Shown here piece after piece: positions 37,228 to 46,106 of a stretch of 64,000 bases of DNA. Made by a program: the position numbers and the translations under genes. The stretch covers positions 806,001-870,000 of the forward strand of contig NZ_SPUW01000001.1 of the NCBI RefSeq assembly GCF_004959925.1, written 5' to 3'. Within the stretch, counting starts at the first letter, position 1, and every line of letters begins with the position of its first letter. The notes beneath the pieces were generated by a model. It was not told the DNA's origin. It was given only the letters and a program-made list of their open reading frames with translations, and searched no databases. This DNA comes from Pseudooceanicola onchidii (lineage in GTDB: Bacteria > Pseudomonadota > Alphaproteobacteria > Rhodobacterales > Rhodobacteraceae).

Positions 37228-38724
37228 TCAGTAGCCCGCGTCGCCGCCTTGCTGCCAAGGCTTGACGAGGTTGCCGAAGCGGGTGAATTCGGATTCGAAC
37301 GACAGTTCGACCGATCCGATCGGGCCGTGACGCTGCTTGCCGATGATGACCTCGGCCTTGCCGTGCAGATGCGCCATGCGGTCCTGCCAGGCGGCCATTT
37401 CGTCCAGACGGTCGTCCGAAGGCTTTTCCCGTTCGACATAGTATTCTTCGCGGAACACGAACATCACGCAGTCCGCATCCTGTTCGATCGAGCCCGATTC
37501 CCGAAGGTCCGACAGCTGCGGCCGCTTGTCGTCCCGGCTTTCCACCTGACGCGACAGCTGTGACAGAGCGATCACGGGGATATTGAGCTCCTTGGCAATG
37601 GCCTTGAGACCCATCGAGATCTCGGCGATCTCGTTCACCCGGTTCTCGGCCGTGCCGCGCACCAGCTGCAGGTAGTCGACGATCAGCAGGTCAAGCCCAT
37701 GCGTCCGCTTCAGGCGCCGCGCCCGCGCCGCCAGCTGGGCGATCGGGATCGACGGCGTGTCGTCGATGAACAGCGGGCAGGCCTCGAGCGTCTTGGCGGC
37801 CTCGACGAAGCGCCGGAATTCGGCTTCGGTCATGTCACCTTGACGGATCTTGTGCGACGAGATTTCCGACGCCTCGGCCAAGACACGGGCGGCCAGCTGT
37901 TCGGCGCTCATTTCAAGCGAATAGAAGCCCACGACGCCACCCTGCACGGCGCCTTCGGTGCCGTCGGGCAGGGCGCCGCGCTTGTAGGCCTTGGCGACGT
38001 TGAACGCGATGTTCGTCGCCAGCGATGTTTTCCCCATGGAGGGACGGCCCGCGAGGATCAGAAGGTCGGATTTGTGCAATCCGCCCAGCTTCTTGTCCAT
38101 GTCGATCAGACCTGTGGAAATACCGGCCAGTCCCCCTTCGCGCTGGTAGGCGGCATTGGCGACGTTCACCGCTTCTGTCACCGCGCTGAGGAAGGACTGG
38201 AACCCCGTCTCGGCGGAGCCCGCTTCGGACAGTTTGTAGAGTTTTTGTTCCGCCTTGACGATCTGCTCTCTAGGTTCGTTCTTGACGTCGACCTTCATCG
38301 CTTCTGCGGCGATATCATGCCCGAGAGAGATCAGCTCTCTCCGGATGGCAAGGTCGTAGATAATCTGTGCATAGTCGCGCACCGCGTAGGCCGCGATGGC
38401 CGCGCCGGCAAGACGGGCCAGGTAGCCCGGTCCGCCCAGTTCCCTCAGCCCCTCGTCATCTTCGAGAAACGCCTTGAGCGTCACCGGCGTGGCCAGCGCG
38501 TTCTTGGCGATGCGGGCGGCGGCGACTTCGTAGATGCGGCCGTGAACCGGTTCATAGAAATGGTCGGCAGTGATCAGAGAGGCGATGCGGTCATAGACAT
38601 CGTTGTTCGTCAGAAGCGCGCCCAGCAGCTGCTGTTCGGCCTCGATCGAATGCGGAACCGTGTCGGCCTGCGCAACTTCAGGCGTAGGTGTGCCTGCGGC
38701 GTTGAAAAACGCGACGTCGTTCAT
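37228..38724 (-). CDS. dnaB: Replicative DNA helicase
   Basis: The start is ATG 38724 (MNDVAFFNAAG), giving 498 residues. It has the N-terminal DnaB domain (HSIEAEQQLLGALL) and the RecA-like C-terminal domain with Walker A GRPSMGKTSLA near residue 233, LLIVDYLQL and a late SDLRESGSIEQDAD. It unwinds DNA ahead of the replisome. A perfect DnaA box lies 188 bases upstream of the start at 38912-38920. Confidence 0.96.
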   Translation of the reverse strand: MNDVAFFNAAGTPTPEVAQADTVPHSIEAEQQLLGALLTNNDVYDRIASLITADHFYEPVHGRIYEVAAARIAKNALATPVTLKAFLEDDEGLRELGGPGYLARLAGAAIAAYAVRDYAQIIYDLAIRRELISLGHDIAAEAMKVDVKNEPREQIVKAEQKLYKLSEAGSAETGFQSFLSAVTEAVNVANAAYQREGGLAGISTGLIDMDKKLGGLHKSDLLILAGRPSMGKTSLATNIAFNVAKAYKRGALPDGTEGAVQGGVVGFYSLEMSAEQLAARVLAEASEISSHKIRQGDMTEAEFRRFVEAAKTLEACPLFIDDTPSIPIAQLAARARRLKRTHGLDLLIVDYLQLVRGTAENRVNEIAEISMGLKAIAKELNIPVIALSQLSRQVESRDDKRPQLSDLRESGSIEQDADCVMFVFREEYYVEREKPSDDRLDEMAAWQDRMAHLHGKAEVIIGKQRHGPIGSVELSFESEFTRFGNLVKPWQQGGDAGY

Positions 38725-38881
38725 GGCTGCTCGTCCCCGTCCCTTATACACGACTTCATCAACAGGGCTGACCCTTTGCCAGCACTCCGGAAGTCCTTAA
38801 CGTATTGCAATCTACCACCCTGCGCAGACACCCCGTATCGCCCGCGCGGTCACCATTTGGTGGCTTCAGGAGATACATTAA

Positions 38882-38897
38882 GCTTCGTGAACGAAGC
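38882..38897. repeat. Perfect hairpin upstream of dnaB
   Basis: Arms GCTTCG and CGAAGC enclose TGAA, 158-173 bases before the dnaB start and 14 bases from the DnaA box. There is no adjacent T-run. It may be a regulator site. Confidence 0.4.
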
Positions 38898-38911
38898 AAT
38901 ATGGAAAACCC

Positions 38912-38920
38912 TGTGGATAA
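38912..38920 (-). promoter_or_regulatory. Perfect DnaA box upstream of dnaB
   Basis: The plus strand reads TGTGGATAA, the exact reverse complement of the consensus TTATCCACA. It lies in the intergenic region upstream of dnaB, next to a hairpin. DnaA control of a replication gene is plausible, but a single box could be chance. Confidence 0.55.
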
Positions 38921-39022
38921 CGCGAGCATATCTTTTTCCTACCATATCTGGCGGAAGAAGTCGCTGCTTATTCCGGATTTAGTTGGGTTCCATAGGCGGC
39001 GGGGTGACGTGATGACACAAAA

Positions 39023-39047
39023 GGCGCGCCGTCAGAAAAAGCGCGCC
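39023..39047. repeat. GC-rich inverted repeat downstream of pyrE
   Basis: Seven-base arms GGCGCGC (39023-39029) and GCGCGCC (39041-39047) flank 11 bases containing AAAAA. It lies beyond the likely pyrE terminator. Its role is unknown. Confidence 0.35.
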
Positions 39048-39069
39048 CTATGCTTTCGTATAGGTGTCA

Positions 39070-39119
39070 TTGGATAAAAGAATTAACGCGGCGGCCACGC
39101 CTGTCTTCGGCGTGCCGCG
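39070..39119 (-). terminator. Probable intrinsic terminator of pyrE
   Basis: On the minus strand the stem CGCGG.CACGCC pairs with GGCGTG.CCGCG around a seven-base loop (39087-39119, with a four-base bulge). It is followed by a T-rich run reading TTAATTCTTTT. It starts about eight bases beyond the pyrE TAA. Confidence 0.6.
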
Positions 39120-39126
39120 CGATTCG

Positions 39127-39807
39127 TTAACCTTTCACCCGGGCGTCCTGCCAGGCGCGCGGCGCGTTGAGAAAGTTTTCCACTTCGTCCAGCGTGGCGG
39201 TGTCGAAGGTGCCGCGACGGCGCGCTTCGGCCAGAACGTCCCACCAGGTGCAAAGGTGGTGCAGCGACACGCCATGGTCGCCAAGCGTCTTCTCGGTCTC
39301 GGGGAAGATGCCGTAGTAGAAGATGACGGCGGTATGCGCACAGGTCGCCCCGGTGTCGCGGATCGCGTCGACGAATGAGATCTTGGACCCGCCGTCGGTG
39401 GTCAGGTCTTCAACCAGCAGCACCCGCTGTCCTTCGGTCATGGCCCCCTCGATCCGGGCGTTGCGACCGTACCCCTTGGGCTTCTTGCGCACGTAGGTCA
39501 TGGGCAGGGCCATGCGTTCGGCGACCAGCGCGGCAAAGGGGATGCCGGCGGTCTCGCCGCCCGCGATGTTGTCGAATGCCTCCAGCCCCGCATTGCGCAT
39601 GACGGTGCAGGCCAGGAAGTCCATCAGCGTCGACCGGATGCGCGGGAAAGAGATCAGCTTGCGGCAGTCGATATAGGTCGGCGAGGGCAGGCCCGAGGCC
39701 AGCGTGAAAGGGTCGGTCGAATTGAAATGAACCGCCTCGATATCCAGCAGCATGCTTGCGGTGAGGCGGGCGATCTCTTCGGCGGAGGGGTAGCTGGCGG
39801 GGATCAT
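39127..39807 (-). CDS. pyrE: Orotate phosphoribosyltransferase
   Basis: The start is ATG 39807, preceded by GAAAGG, giving 226 residues. Upstream in-frame codons belong to the pyrC end. It has the PRPP-binding [12 protein letters not shown] loop and [17 protein letters not shown]. It converts orotate and PRPP to OMP in pyrimidine synthesis. It lies downstream of pyrC across a 67-base gap that holds a dispersed repeat. Confidence 0.95.
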   Translation of the reverse strand: MIPASYPSAEEIARLTASMLLDIEAVHFNSTDPFTLASGLPSPTYIDCRKLISFPRIRSTLMDFLACTVMRNAGLEAFDNIAGGETAGIPFAALVAERMALPMTYVRKKPKGYGRNARIEGAMTEGQRVLLVEDLTTDGGSKISFVDAIRDTGATCAHTAVIFYYGIFPETEKTLGDHGVSLHHLCTWWDVLAEARRRGTFDTATLDEVENFLNAPRAWQDARVKG

Positions 39808-39840
39808 GTCAGGGCCTTTCGCGGGTGGAGCCGTCGGATG

Positions 39841-39873
39841 CCTCCGGCGGGAGTATTGTTGAGAAAGATGAAG
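39841..39873 (-). repeat. Related intergenic repeat between pyrC and pyrE (type D)
   Basis: On the minus strand this begins CTTCATCTTTCTCAA immediately after the pyrC stop and ends CCGCCGGAGG. It has the same layout as the core of copies A-C (CTTC-TCT-AATAC-C-rich) but differs in detail. From memory, similar CTTCATCTTT..CTCCCGCCGG elements are common in Roseobacter genomes. Confidence 0.5.
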
Positions 39874-39874
39874 G

Positions 39875-40909
39875 TCAGGACCAGTAGACCGGCACGCCGG
39901 GATCGAAGACCGTGACTGGCCCGGCCGCACAGTCGATCTTCGCGGGGAAGGTCGTGGGGGTGTCGGATTTCGTCAGGGTGATCGTGTCGTCGTTCACCGG
40001 CAGGCGGTAGAACTCCGGGCCATTGCGCGATGCGAAGGCCTCGAGCTTGCCGAGCGCCTTCTGGTCGTCGAAGACCTGCGCCAGAAGCGGCATGGTGTTG
40101 GTCGCGGTGAAACAGCCCGCACAGCCGCAGGCATGTTCCTTGAGATGATCGGGATGCGGCGCGGAATCGGTGCCAAGGAAAAACCGCGCGTCGCCGGAGG
40201 TCGCGGCGGCCACCAGCGCCTGCCGGTGTTCCTCGCGTTTGGCGACGGGCAGGCAGTAGTAATGCGGCTTGATCCCACCCACGAGGATGTGGTTGCGGTT
40301 GATGAACAGGTGGTGCGTGGTGATCGTCGCGCCCAGATCCTTGTCGTTCGCGCGCACGTAATCGGCCGCCTGCGAGGTGGTGATATGTTCCATCACCACC
40401 CGAAGGCCCGGCGTCGCGCGGCGGATCGGATCCAGCACGGTGTCGATGAACACGGCCTCGCGGTCGAAGATGTCGACCTCGGATGTCGTGACCTCGCCGT
40501 GCATGCACAGCGGCATCCCGATCTCGGCCATCTTTTCCAGCACGGGGCGCACCTTTTCAAAGTTGCGCACGCCCGAGGCCGAATTGGTCGTGGCCCCGGC
40601 CGGGTAGAGCTTGACCGCGGTGGCGATGCCGTCAGCGTGGGCCTGCGCCACGTCCTCGGGATCGGTGTCCTCGGTCAGGTAAAGCGTCATCAGCGGCTTG
40701 AACGCCATGCCGTCGGGCAGGGCAGCGACGATCCGGTCGCGGTAGGCGGCGGCCTGCGCCCCGGTGACCACCGGCGGCACCAGGTTCGGCATCACGATCG
40801 CGCGGGCGAAGGTGCGGGCGGTTTCGGGCAGCACGGCCTCCATCATCGCGCCATCGCGCAGGTGAAGGTGCCAGTCGTCGGGGCGGCGGATCGTGAGGCT
40901 ATCGGTCAT
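39875..40909 (-). CDS. pyrC: Dihydroorotase
   Basis: A 344-residue class II dihydroorotase that cyclises carbamoyl-aspartate. Metal ligands lie in [10 protein letters not shown] at the N-terminus, [11 protein letters not shown] (the carboxylated lysine), [16 protein letters not shown] and GTDSAPH. The length is typical of the single-domain bacterial enzyme. It heads the pyrC-pyrE pair. Confidence 0.96.
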   Translation of the reverse strand: MTDSLTIRRPDDWHLHLRDGAMMEAVLPETARTFARAIVMPNLVPPVVTGAQAAAYRDRIVAALPDGMAFKPLMTLYLTEDTDPEDVAQAHADGIATAVKLYPAGATTNSASGVRNFEKVRPVLEKMAEIGMPLCMHGEVTTSEVDIFDREAVFIDTVLDPIRRATPGLRVVMEHITTSQAADYVRANDKDLGATITTHHLFINRNHILVGGIKPHYYCLPVAKREEHRQALVAAATSGDARFFLGTDSAPHPDHLKEHACGCAGCFTATNTMPLLAQVFDDQKALGKLEAFASRNGPEFYRLPVNDDTITLTKSDTPTTFPAKIDCAAGPVTVFDPGVPVYWS

Positions 40910-40953
40910 GCCCCGCGATTACCCCGTTGCGGCGGCGTTGGGAAGCCCGCGCG

Positions 40954-41874
40954 TCACTCTTCCCCGGTCTCGAGCATCCGCAGCCGCCGGGCAAAGCGCG
41001 GCGCAGTGAACCGGGCAGTGACATGACGGCACAGGGCTTCGGTCAGACGGTCGCGGTCGGTCGCTTCAAGCCGGGTCAGCAACCGCCGCAGGTAGGGTAG
41101 GTGGCTGCGCCGCGCACGGTAGAGCCCCGCGAAATGCGCCGTATCCAGCCGCCCGTCGGCGGCGGCCCTGAGCATCGGGAACAGCCGCTTCATGAACAGA
41201 AGGTGGCTTTGCAGCGCCTCGCCCATATAGGGCATCCGCAACTTGGTCACGTTCGGCTTGGTGAACAGCGCCGCATGCATCGCATCAAGCGATTCCGCCG
41301 GGTCATAAATGACATAGGCGCGCGCGGCCCCGTCGATCATGTCGGGTGCAAAGCCGAAGCGGTCGGTGAAATCGGTACGCCGCATGTGGGTGAACCGGTC
41401 GTCCCATTCGGTGACGCGCGGATCCAGCGTCGCCTGCGGCTGGATCGCCACCACGGTGCTGCCCGGCGCCGCGACCGAAAAGGCCGCCGCTGCATAGCCA
41501 CAGGGCCCGGCGCCATAGAACATGACCGTGTCGAATTCGTCGAAAAATCCATCGTCGATCAGCTGGTCGAAATAGTCATAGACCTCGGGCGCGCGGAACC
41601 AGGTGTCGCCGTCACAGGCCAGCAGAAGGTGCGACCACCCCTGACGCTGTGCCAGATGCCAGCCAAGCGGCTGCGCGCTGTCGGTCAGTCCACGCATGCC
41701 CTGAACGGTTTCGAAGGTCACCAGAAGGGTGCTGCCCGACTTGATGAAGGCGGCGAAATGCGACCGGCCCAGCTTGTCGGCGGCGCCTTCCATCTCGGCC
41801 CGCTCCATCACCCGACGGGTCCATTCGGGCTTGTCGAGGCCAGACAGGTCAGTGCGCGGGAAATTTCCGTCCAT
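40954..41874 (-). CDS. Uncharacterised Rhodobacterales protein (alpha/beta-hydrolase-like)
   Basis: The start chosen is ATG 41874, giving 306 residues. To my knowledge related proteins are often labelled phosphoadenosine phosphosulfate reductase in Rhodobacterales genomes, but the PAPS-reductase motifs are not seen here. The sequence VMFYGAGPCGYAAAAFSVAAPG (in two parts, GAGPCG at 121-126) looks like a nucleophile elbow between a strand and helix of an alpha/beta-hydrolase fold, with ACDGDTWFR before it. A basic helical tail follows. It is the last gene downstream of the glycosyltransferase/sulfotransferase cluster, 97 bases after it, on the same strand. The function is unknown. Confidence 0.7.
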   Translation of the reverse strand: MDGNFPRTDLSGLDKPEWTRRVMERAEMEGAADKLGRSHFAAFIKSGSTLLVTFETVQGMRGLTDSAQPLGWHLAQRQGWSHLLLACDGDTWFRAPEVYDYFDQLIDDGFFDEFDTVMFYGAGPCGYAAAAFSVAAPGSTVVAIQPQATLDPRVTEWDDRFTHMRRTDFTDRFGFAPDMIDGAARAYVIYDPAESLDAMHAALFTKPNVTKLRMPYMGEALQSHLLFMKRLFPMLRAAADGRLDTAHFAGLYRARRSHLPYLRRLLTRLEATDRDRLTEALCRHVTARFTAPRFARRLRMLETGEE

Positions 41875-41971
41875 CTTGGGTCCTTGCGGTGCAACGGCGT
41901 TTCTACGCCTGAAATACAATTCTTGTGTCCGTCACCGCGGCCCGGGGCCGGCGTCGGGGGCGAATGGGTGG

Positions 41972-43024
41972 TTATCCTGGCGCGTCAGCCCGGCGGCCAA
42001 GGTTGGCATAACCTACCAGAAACCGCGCTTCGTTCAACGGCAGTGCGCGCGTCGGCGGAGTCATGAGCAAGCGACCGAACAACGCCCGGTAAGGTTCCTG
42101 TTTCATCAGCTCTTCGAACTGCGCGTGGCGCCATCTTACGGCGGCCTCGTGCAGGTCCTGCAGCTGCGGGTCGGCCTTCAATCCTTCCAGTTCGGCCGAC
42201 ATGCCCGGTGCAAGATGCTGGATCGTAACGTCTTCCTCCTGGTTGAAGTTCCGTTCGACCCAGTAATCGACGCCCAGCATGTGGTCCGAATGCACGGCCC
42301 GTCCGCGCGCGGCCTTGAGGATGTAGCTTTCCATCGACCCAAGCGGATAATGGTTCAGCTGCACCAGCCCATAATTCGGGCGCCCGTAATTCGAGAAGAT
42401 CCGCGTGGTGCGGAATTTCTCGTCCAGCTCGCGGCCTTCACCATCGGCCCACCTGACACGCGTGATCCTGTCGGCATCCGGCGACCGGGGCCGATGCACC
42501 CCGAGCTTCGCGTAGGTGCCGTCGTTGCGATAAAGCGTCTTGAACATCGCCGACCGCCAGGGCCAGTACATCACCACGGGCGCGGCCTTGGTGAAGGTCT
42601 GGGTCACCGGCCGGTCGTGATAGCGCGCCTGACCGTTGCAGCCGAAAAGCCGCCAGGTCAGCGTGATGGCATCGGCCCACTCCAGCCGGTCGATCAACGC
42701 GGGCAGGGTGCGGTCACCGACATGGACATTGACGAATTCGTCGACGTCCAGCGTGGCGATCCAGTCGGCCTGCTTGACGATCTGCATGGCATCGGCCTGC
42801 TTGTAGGCGGTGAACTGGATGCCGCCCTTGTCATAGGGGCCGTCGTTGCGCACGTGGGTCAGCAGGCCAATGTCCTGCAACCGGTCCAGCATGGTGTCGG
42901 TGCCATCCTGGCAATCGTTGGAAAACACAAGGAAATCGGTGAACCCGCAGGCGCGGTGATGGGCCAGCCATTCCAGCAGGAAGGCGCCTTCGTTGCGCAC
43001 GGTCAATACGGCCAGAAAACGCAT
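41972..43024 (-). CDS. Glycosyltransferase family 2-like protein (cluster GT 3)
   Basis: The start is ATG 43024, which shares one base with the FkbM gene stop (TGATG). A GTG at 43027 is an alternative. It gives 350 residues with no membrane segment. The N-terminus VLTVRNEGAFLLEWLAHHRA and DFLVFSNDCQDGTD are typical of Glyco_tranf_2_4, with the metal motif TLDVDEFVNV near residue 95. The later part has LVQLNHYPLGSMESYILK and a helical tail. It is a clear relative of the GT domains at 43773 and 46744. Donor and acceptor are unknown. Confidence 0.85.
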   Translation of the reverse strand: MRFLAVLTVRNEGAFLLEWLAHHRACGFTDFLVFSNDCQDGTDTMLDRLQDIGLLTHVRNDGPYDKGGIQFTAYKQADAMQIVKQADWIATLDVDEFVNVHVGDRTLPALIDRLEWADAITLTWRLFGCNGQARYHDRPVTQTFTKAAPVVMYWPWRSAMFKTLYRNDGTYAKLGVHRPRSPDADRITRVRWADGEGRELDEKFRTTRIFSNYGRPNYGLVQLNHYPLGSMESYILKAARGRAVHSDHMLGVDYWVERNFNQEEDVTIQHLAPGMSAELEGLKADPQLQDLHEAAVRWRHAQFEELMKQEPYRALFGRLLMTPPTRALPLNEARFLVGYANLGRRADAPG

Positions 43025-43776
43025 CACTGGGGCCTCGAGAAGGTGACGACCTTGCCGTTGGACCGGCGCGGATTGTAGATCAGCCCGCCCGCGTTCATCG
43101 CGTCGAAGATCACCTGGACGCCGGGCAGGCCGATGTACTGGGGGTGCAGTTCGACGATCGCGGCGCGCAGGCGCGACAGGTCGAGCAGCGGCAGAACCAT
43201 CAGCTCGGCCCCTTCGATATCGCAGATCAGAACGTCCGGGGCGAGCGCCGCGATGGTGGCGCGCGCGGGGCGGACGGGCACCTTGTGGCGGCTCACGACG
43301 CTCTCGGCCGGGTCGGGCAGCATCGAGGATTCGACAAAGTTCCGGCGGACGTAGAAATCGGCCTCGCCCGCCTCGGGGCCCAGCAGGGCGTGGTGCAGGG
43401 TGGCGCAGGTGATGCCGTTTTCCGAATGCACGCGGCGGATGCAGGGGATAAGGGCCGGGTTGGCTTCAAAGGCGTGGACCTCGGCGGGCGCGCAGTTCTT
43501 GGACACGATCGAGGACATGTACCCCATGCCCGCCCCCAGTTCGACCACCCGGTCGCCGGCTTTCACGATCCGCAGGGCGGCGGCGCTTTCCTTTTCCTCG
43601 TAGCCGTCCTCGGCCAGCAGGCGTCGGGTCTTGTGCACCATCGGCGGCAGGTCGGTCGGGAACTGCACGCCGTGGCTGGTGATATGCGCGGGCTGGCCCT
43701 TCCGGGCCAGGGTCGCGCGCATCTCGGGGTCGGAGGATCCGGGGAAGCGGTCGGAATGATCGACTGGGGCGGTCAT
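43024..43776 (-). CDS. FkbM family methyltransferase
   Basis: A 250-residue SAM-dependent methyltransferase. The SAM motif VVELGAGMGYMSSIVSKN is at about 77-94, followed by VHAFEANPALIP (motif II acid) and VLICDIEGAELMVLPLL, the DIEGaE segment characteristic of FkbM enzymes, which O-methylate sugars and other glycoconjugates. It overlaps its upstream neighbour by four bases and its downstream neighbour by one, so it is co-translated with the GT and sulfotransferase genes. Methylation of the same glycan is an inference. Confidence 0.88.
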   Translation of the reverse strand: MTAPVDHSDRFPGSSDPEMRATLARKGQPAHITSHGVQFPTDLPPMVHKTRRLLAEDGYEEKESAAALRIVKAGDRVVELGAGMGYMSSIVSKNCAPAEVHAFEANPALIPCIRRVHSENGITCATLHHALLGPEAGEADFYVRRNFVESSMLPDPAESVVSRHKVPVRPARATIAALAPDVLICDIEGAELMVLPLLDLSRLRAAIVELHPQYIGLPGVQVIFDAMNAGGLIYNPRRSNGKVVTFSRPQ

Positions 43777-46106
43777 GTTTCAAGATCCTGCGCCAGGGCA
43801 TAGGCAACCCGCTCGGTTTCATTCAGACGGACCGACAGGGCCTGGTCATAAAGCTGCTGAAAGTCGGGGTCCGCGTGCAATTCGGCGGCCTTGGCGCGGT
43901 GCCAGGCAAACCCCTGCTCGTGCAGCGCCCGCAGCTCGGCGTCGGCCGAAAGCCGCGCCATCTCGGCCCGCAGGCGCGGCAGGTTCCGCTGGATGGTCAC
44001 GTCGGTATGATCGCCCCAGTCCATCCGGATCCAGTAGTTCAGCCCGATCGACCGGTCGACATGCAGCGCCCGGCCGCGCTGGCGCTTGATCAGATAGCTG
44101 TCGGCCGAGCGCAGGGCATAGTGGTTCAGCTGCAGCAGGTCATACCCGATCGAATTTTTAGAGCTTCGCCAGCCGTTCTTGATCATCTCTTTCGTGGTCA
44201 CGGCGCCGTTGCCATTGACCCACATCACCTGTTTCGCCTTGTCCTCGACCAGCTTGTTGGGCCGGTGGCAGGACAGCTTTTCATAGGCGCCGATGTTGCG
44301 GAACAGGGTCTTGAAGCCCCAGGCTGTGTGCGGCTTGGGGCAGAATTTCGGGGCGCAGGCGGTGAACTGTTCGATCACCGGGCGGTCGGCCAGATCCGTC
44401 ACCCCGCCGTGCCCGAACAGCCGCCATGTCATCGCGACATTCGTGGCCTCGGGCGCATGGGCAAAGAAGTCGTCCAGCGTGCCGTTGCCGCAGCGCACGT
44501 TGACGAATTCGTCGACGTCGATATGCGCGATCCATTCGGCATTGCGGATGACGTCTTCGTCCAGGGCGGCGTCCAGCGCGAATTGTTGCGGCGACTGGCC
44601 CGTCCAGTGATCGTTGTCGCGGTGATGCACGACCCCCATGGCATCCAGCCGCTTGAGGATCTGGTCCGTGCCGTCGGTGCAGCCGTTGGTGTAGATCAGG
44701 AAGGTGTCGAAGCCGATGGCGCGGTGATAGGCGACCCATTCAAGGATATAGGGCGCCTCGTTCTTCATGCAGCCGACGATGACGCGGCCGGTGCTGCCCG
44801 GCGGCAGGCTGCGCGGCGGGGCGGGGGTGAAGGGGGCGGCCGGGTCTTCTTCGTTGACGCGACCCAGGCGATTGTGCGGCTTGAAGGGCGATCCCTGCAG
44901 GGACGCGAATTTCTCGACCGCAAGCGGCGACATGATCTTCCGGGCCTCTGGGCTGATGCCGTCGGCCTCGTCCCCCTCATCCGGGGCGGCATCGCCTTTG
45001 GCGGCCTCGGCAGTGGCGCGGTCGATGCGCCACATCCAGGCCAGCAGATATTGCGAGGCGCGAAATCCCATGTGAGGCGCCGGTTCGCCCCAGCCATGTC
45101 GGCCGGGGGGCAAGGGGCCGGGCGCAAGATCGAGCCCGGGGTGCGCCTGCGACAGGGCGGTCAGGCCGGGGGCAAAGCGTTGGGCGACAAAGGCCAGCCC
45201 CTCGGGGTCGATGGGGGTGCCGCCGATACGGATCTCTTCGATGAACTTCCGCCAGAGCGGCCGTGGAACGCGATGCTGGCCCAGCCCCAGAAGCCGCACC
45301 AGCAGCCCGTTCAATTCGCGCGCGCGGGCCAGCCATTCGGCCGAGGGCGCGGCGGGCGGCACCCAGGGATCGGCCTTGCCGATCTGCTGGTCGATATCGA
45401 AGGCCTCGCGCAATTCCTCGGTCACCTCGGGCGCGGACCAGCGGGCAGGGTCATAGCGGCGCAGACGGACGGACCCCGGGCCAAAGGTGCCTTCCCAGAA
45501 AGCGACAAGCGCCTGGTAATCCAGCCAGAAGGCCGGCCCCTGCACATGCGGAAAGATCCCGAGGTCGGGCTTGGCAGGCGGCGTCGTGGCCAGGCAGGCC
45601 TGCCACCAGTCGCGCTGGCGCAGCAGCCCGATTTCCAGGTCCAGCCCCCGTGCGCGCCCTTCGAAGACGTTGGCGGCATAATTCCACGCCAGCAACCGTT
45701 CGGGCCGGTCAAGGTGCGCGGTCACGGTGATGTCATCGGACAGCGGGCGCAGCATGTCCCGCAGGCGCTTTAGTTCTGACACCTGCGACAGCCCGACACC
45801 CAGCTGCGCCGCCGACAGGATCAACACGTCCGGCTTGGCCCGTGCCACGTCGCGCATCAGCCCGTCTGCCACCTGGTCGTACAACCCCGCCTGCCGGTCC
45901 GGATCAGCAAAGCCCCGCGCCGCCCGAAGCGGGTCGGGGCGGTCAGGATCCGTCACCGCCATGAACAGGCGCGTGTGGTTCTTGGGGCCCGGTCCGCGCG
46001 GAAACAGCACGCCCTTGCCTTCCAGCTGGGATCGCTTGTCCGACAGGACATCCTGAAGGCGCAGGATGCCGCAGCCCTCAAGCCCGATGTGCAGGTGGAT
46101 CTTCAT
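43773..46106 (-). CDS. Fusion of degenerate sulfotransferase-like and glycosyltransferase domains
   Basis: The start is ATG 46106 (MKIHLHIGLEGCG), giving 777 residues. The open frame continues upstream only as an overlap with the sulfotransferase gene. Residues 1 to about 330 resemble bacterial sulfotransferase-like proteins, beginning IHLHIGLEGCGILRLQ where active enzymes have a KxGTT phosphosulfate loop, so the Lys and Thr ligands are missing. From about residue 435 a Glyco_tranf_2_4 domain follows: GCMKNEAPYILEWVAYHRA, IYTNGCTDGTD, HIDVDEFVNV and LLQLNHYALRSADSYLIK. It has four-base overlaps on both sides. The N-terminal part may bind a sulfated or nucleotide ligand without catalysis, which is inference. 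Confidence 0.8.
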   Translation of the reverse strand: MKIHLHIGLEGCGILRLQDVLSDKRSQLEGKGVLFPRGPGPKNHTRLFMAVTDPDRPDPLRAARGFADPDRQAGLYDQVADGLMRDVARAKPDVLILSAAQLGVGLSQVSELKRLRDMLRPLSDDITVTAHLDRPERLLAWNYAANVFEGRARGLDLEIGLLRQRDWWQACLATTPPAKPDLGIFPHVQGPAFWLDYQALVAFWEGTFGPGSVRLRRYDPARWSAPEVTEELREAFDIDQQIGKADPWVPPAAPSAEWLARARELNGLLVRLLGLGQHRVPRPLWRKFIEEIRIGGTPIDPEGLAFVAQRFAPGLTALSQAHPGLDLAPGPLPPGRHGWGEPAPHMGFRASQYLLAWMWRIDRATAEAAKGDAAPDEGDEADGISPEARKIMSPLAVEKFASLQGSPFKPHNRLGRVNEEDPAAPFTPAPPRSLPPGSTGRVIVGCMKNEAPYILEWVAYHRAIGFDTFLIYTNGCTDGTDQILKRLDAMGVVHHRDNDHWTGQSPQQFALDAALDEDVIRNAEWIAHIDVDEFVNVRCGNGTLDDFFAHAPEATNVAMTWRLFGHGGVTDLADRPVIEQFTACAPKFCPKPHTAWGFKTLFRNIGAYEKLSCHRPNKLVEDKAKQVMWVNGNGAVTTKEMIKNGWRSSKNSIGYDLLQLNHYALRSADSYLIKRQRGRALHVDRSIGLNYWIRMDWGDHTDVTIQRNLPRLRAEMARLSADAELRALHEQGFAWHRAKAAELHADPDFQQLYDQALSVRLNETERVAYALAQDLET

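Larger units (their letters stand above)
38725..39126. other. 402-base intergenic region between pyrE and dnaB
   Basis: No convincing gene is present. A 90-codon plus-strand frame (38805-39077) has no ribosome site and no familiar sequence. The region is less GC-rich than its surroundings and contains a GCTTCG-TGAA-CGAAGC hairpin (38882-38897), a perfect DnaA box (38912-38920), an inverted repeat GGCGCGC/GCGCGCC (39023-39047), and the pyrE terminator near 39087-39119. It presumably carries the dnaB promoter, whose elements I cannot assign. Confidence 0.75.

Noticed and set aside
38805-39077. 90-codon plus-strand frame in the pyrE-dnaB gap
   Set aside because: It has no ribosome site and no recognisable protein pattern, and it crosses the DnaA box, hairpin and inverted repeat. 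It is treated as intergenic.
40954-41874. Annotation as phosphoadenosine phosphosulfate reductase
   Set aside because: The motifs of CysH, which is present intact at 59866-60627, are missing here.
41875-41971. GGCGT-TTCT-ACGCC stem (41896-41909) as a terminator of the GT cluster
   Set aside because: The stem has only five base pairs and no convincing T-run on the minus strand, so it is not called.
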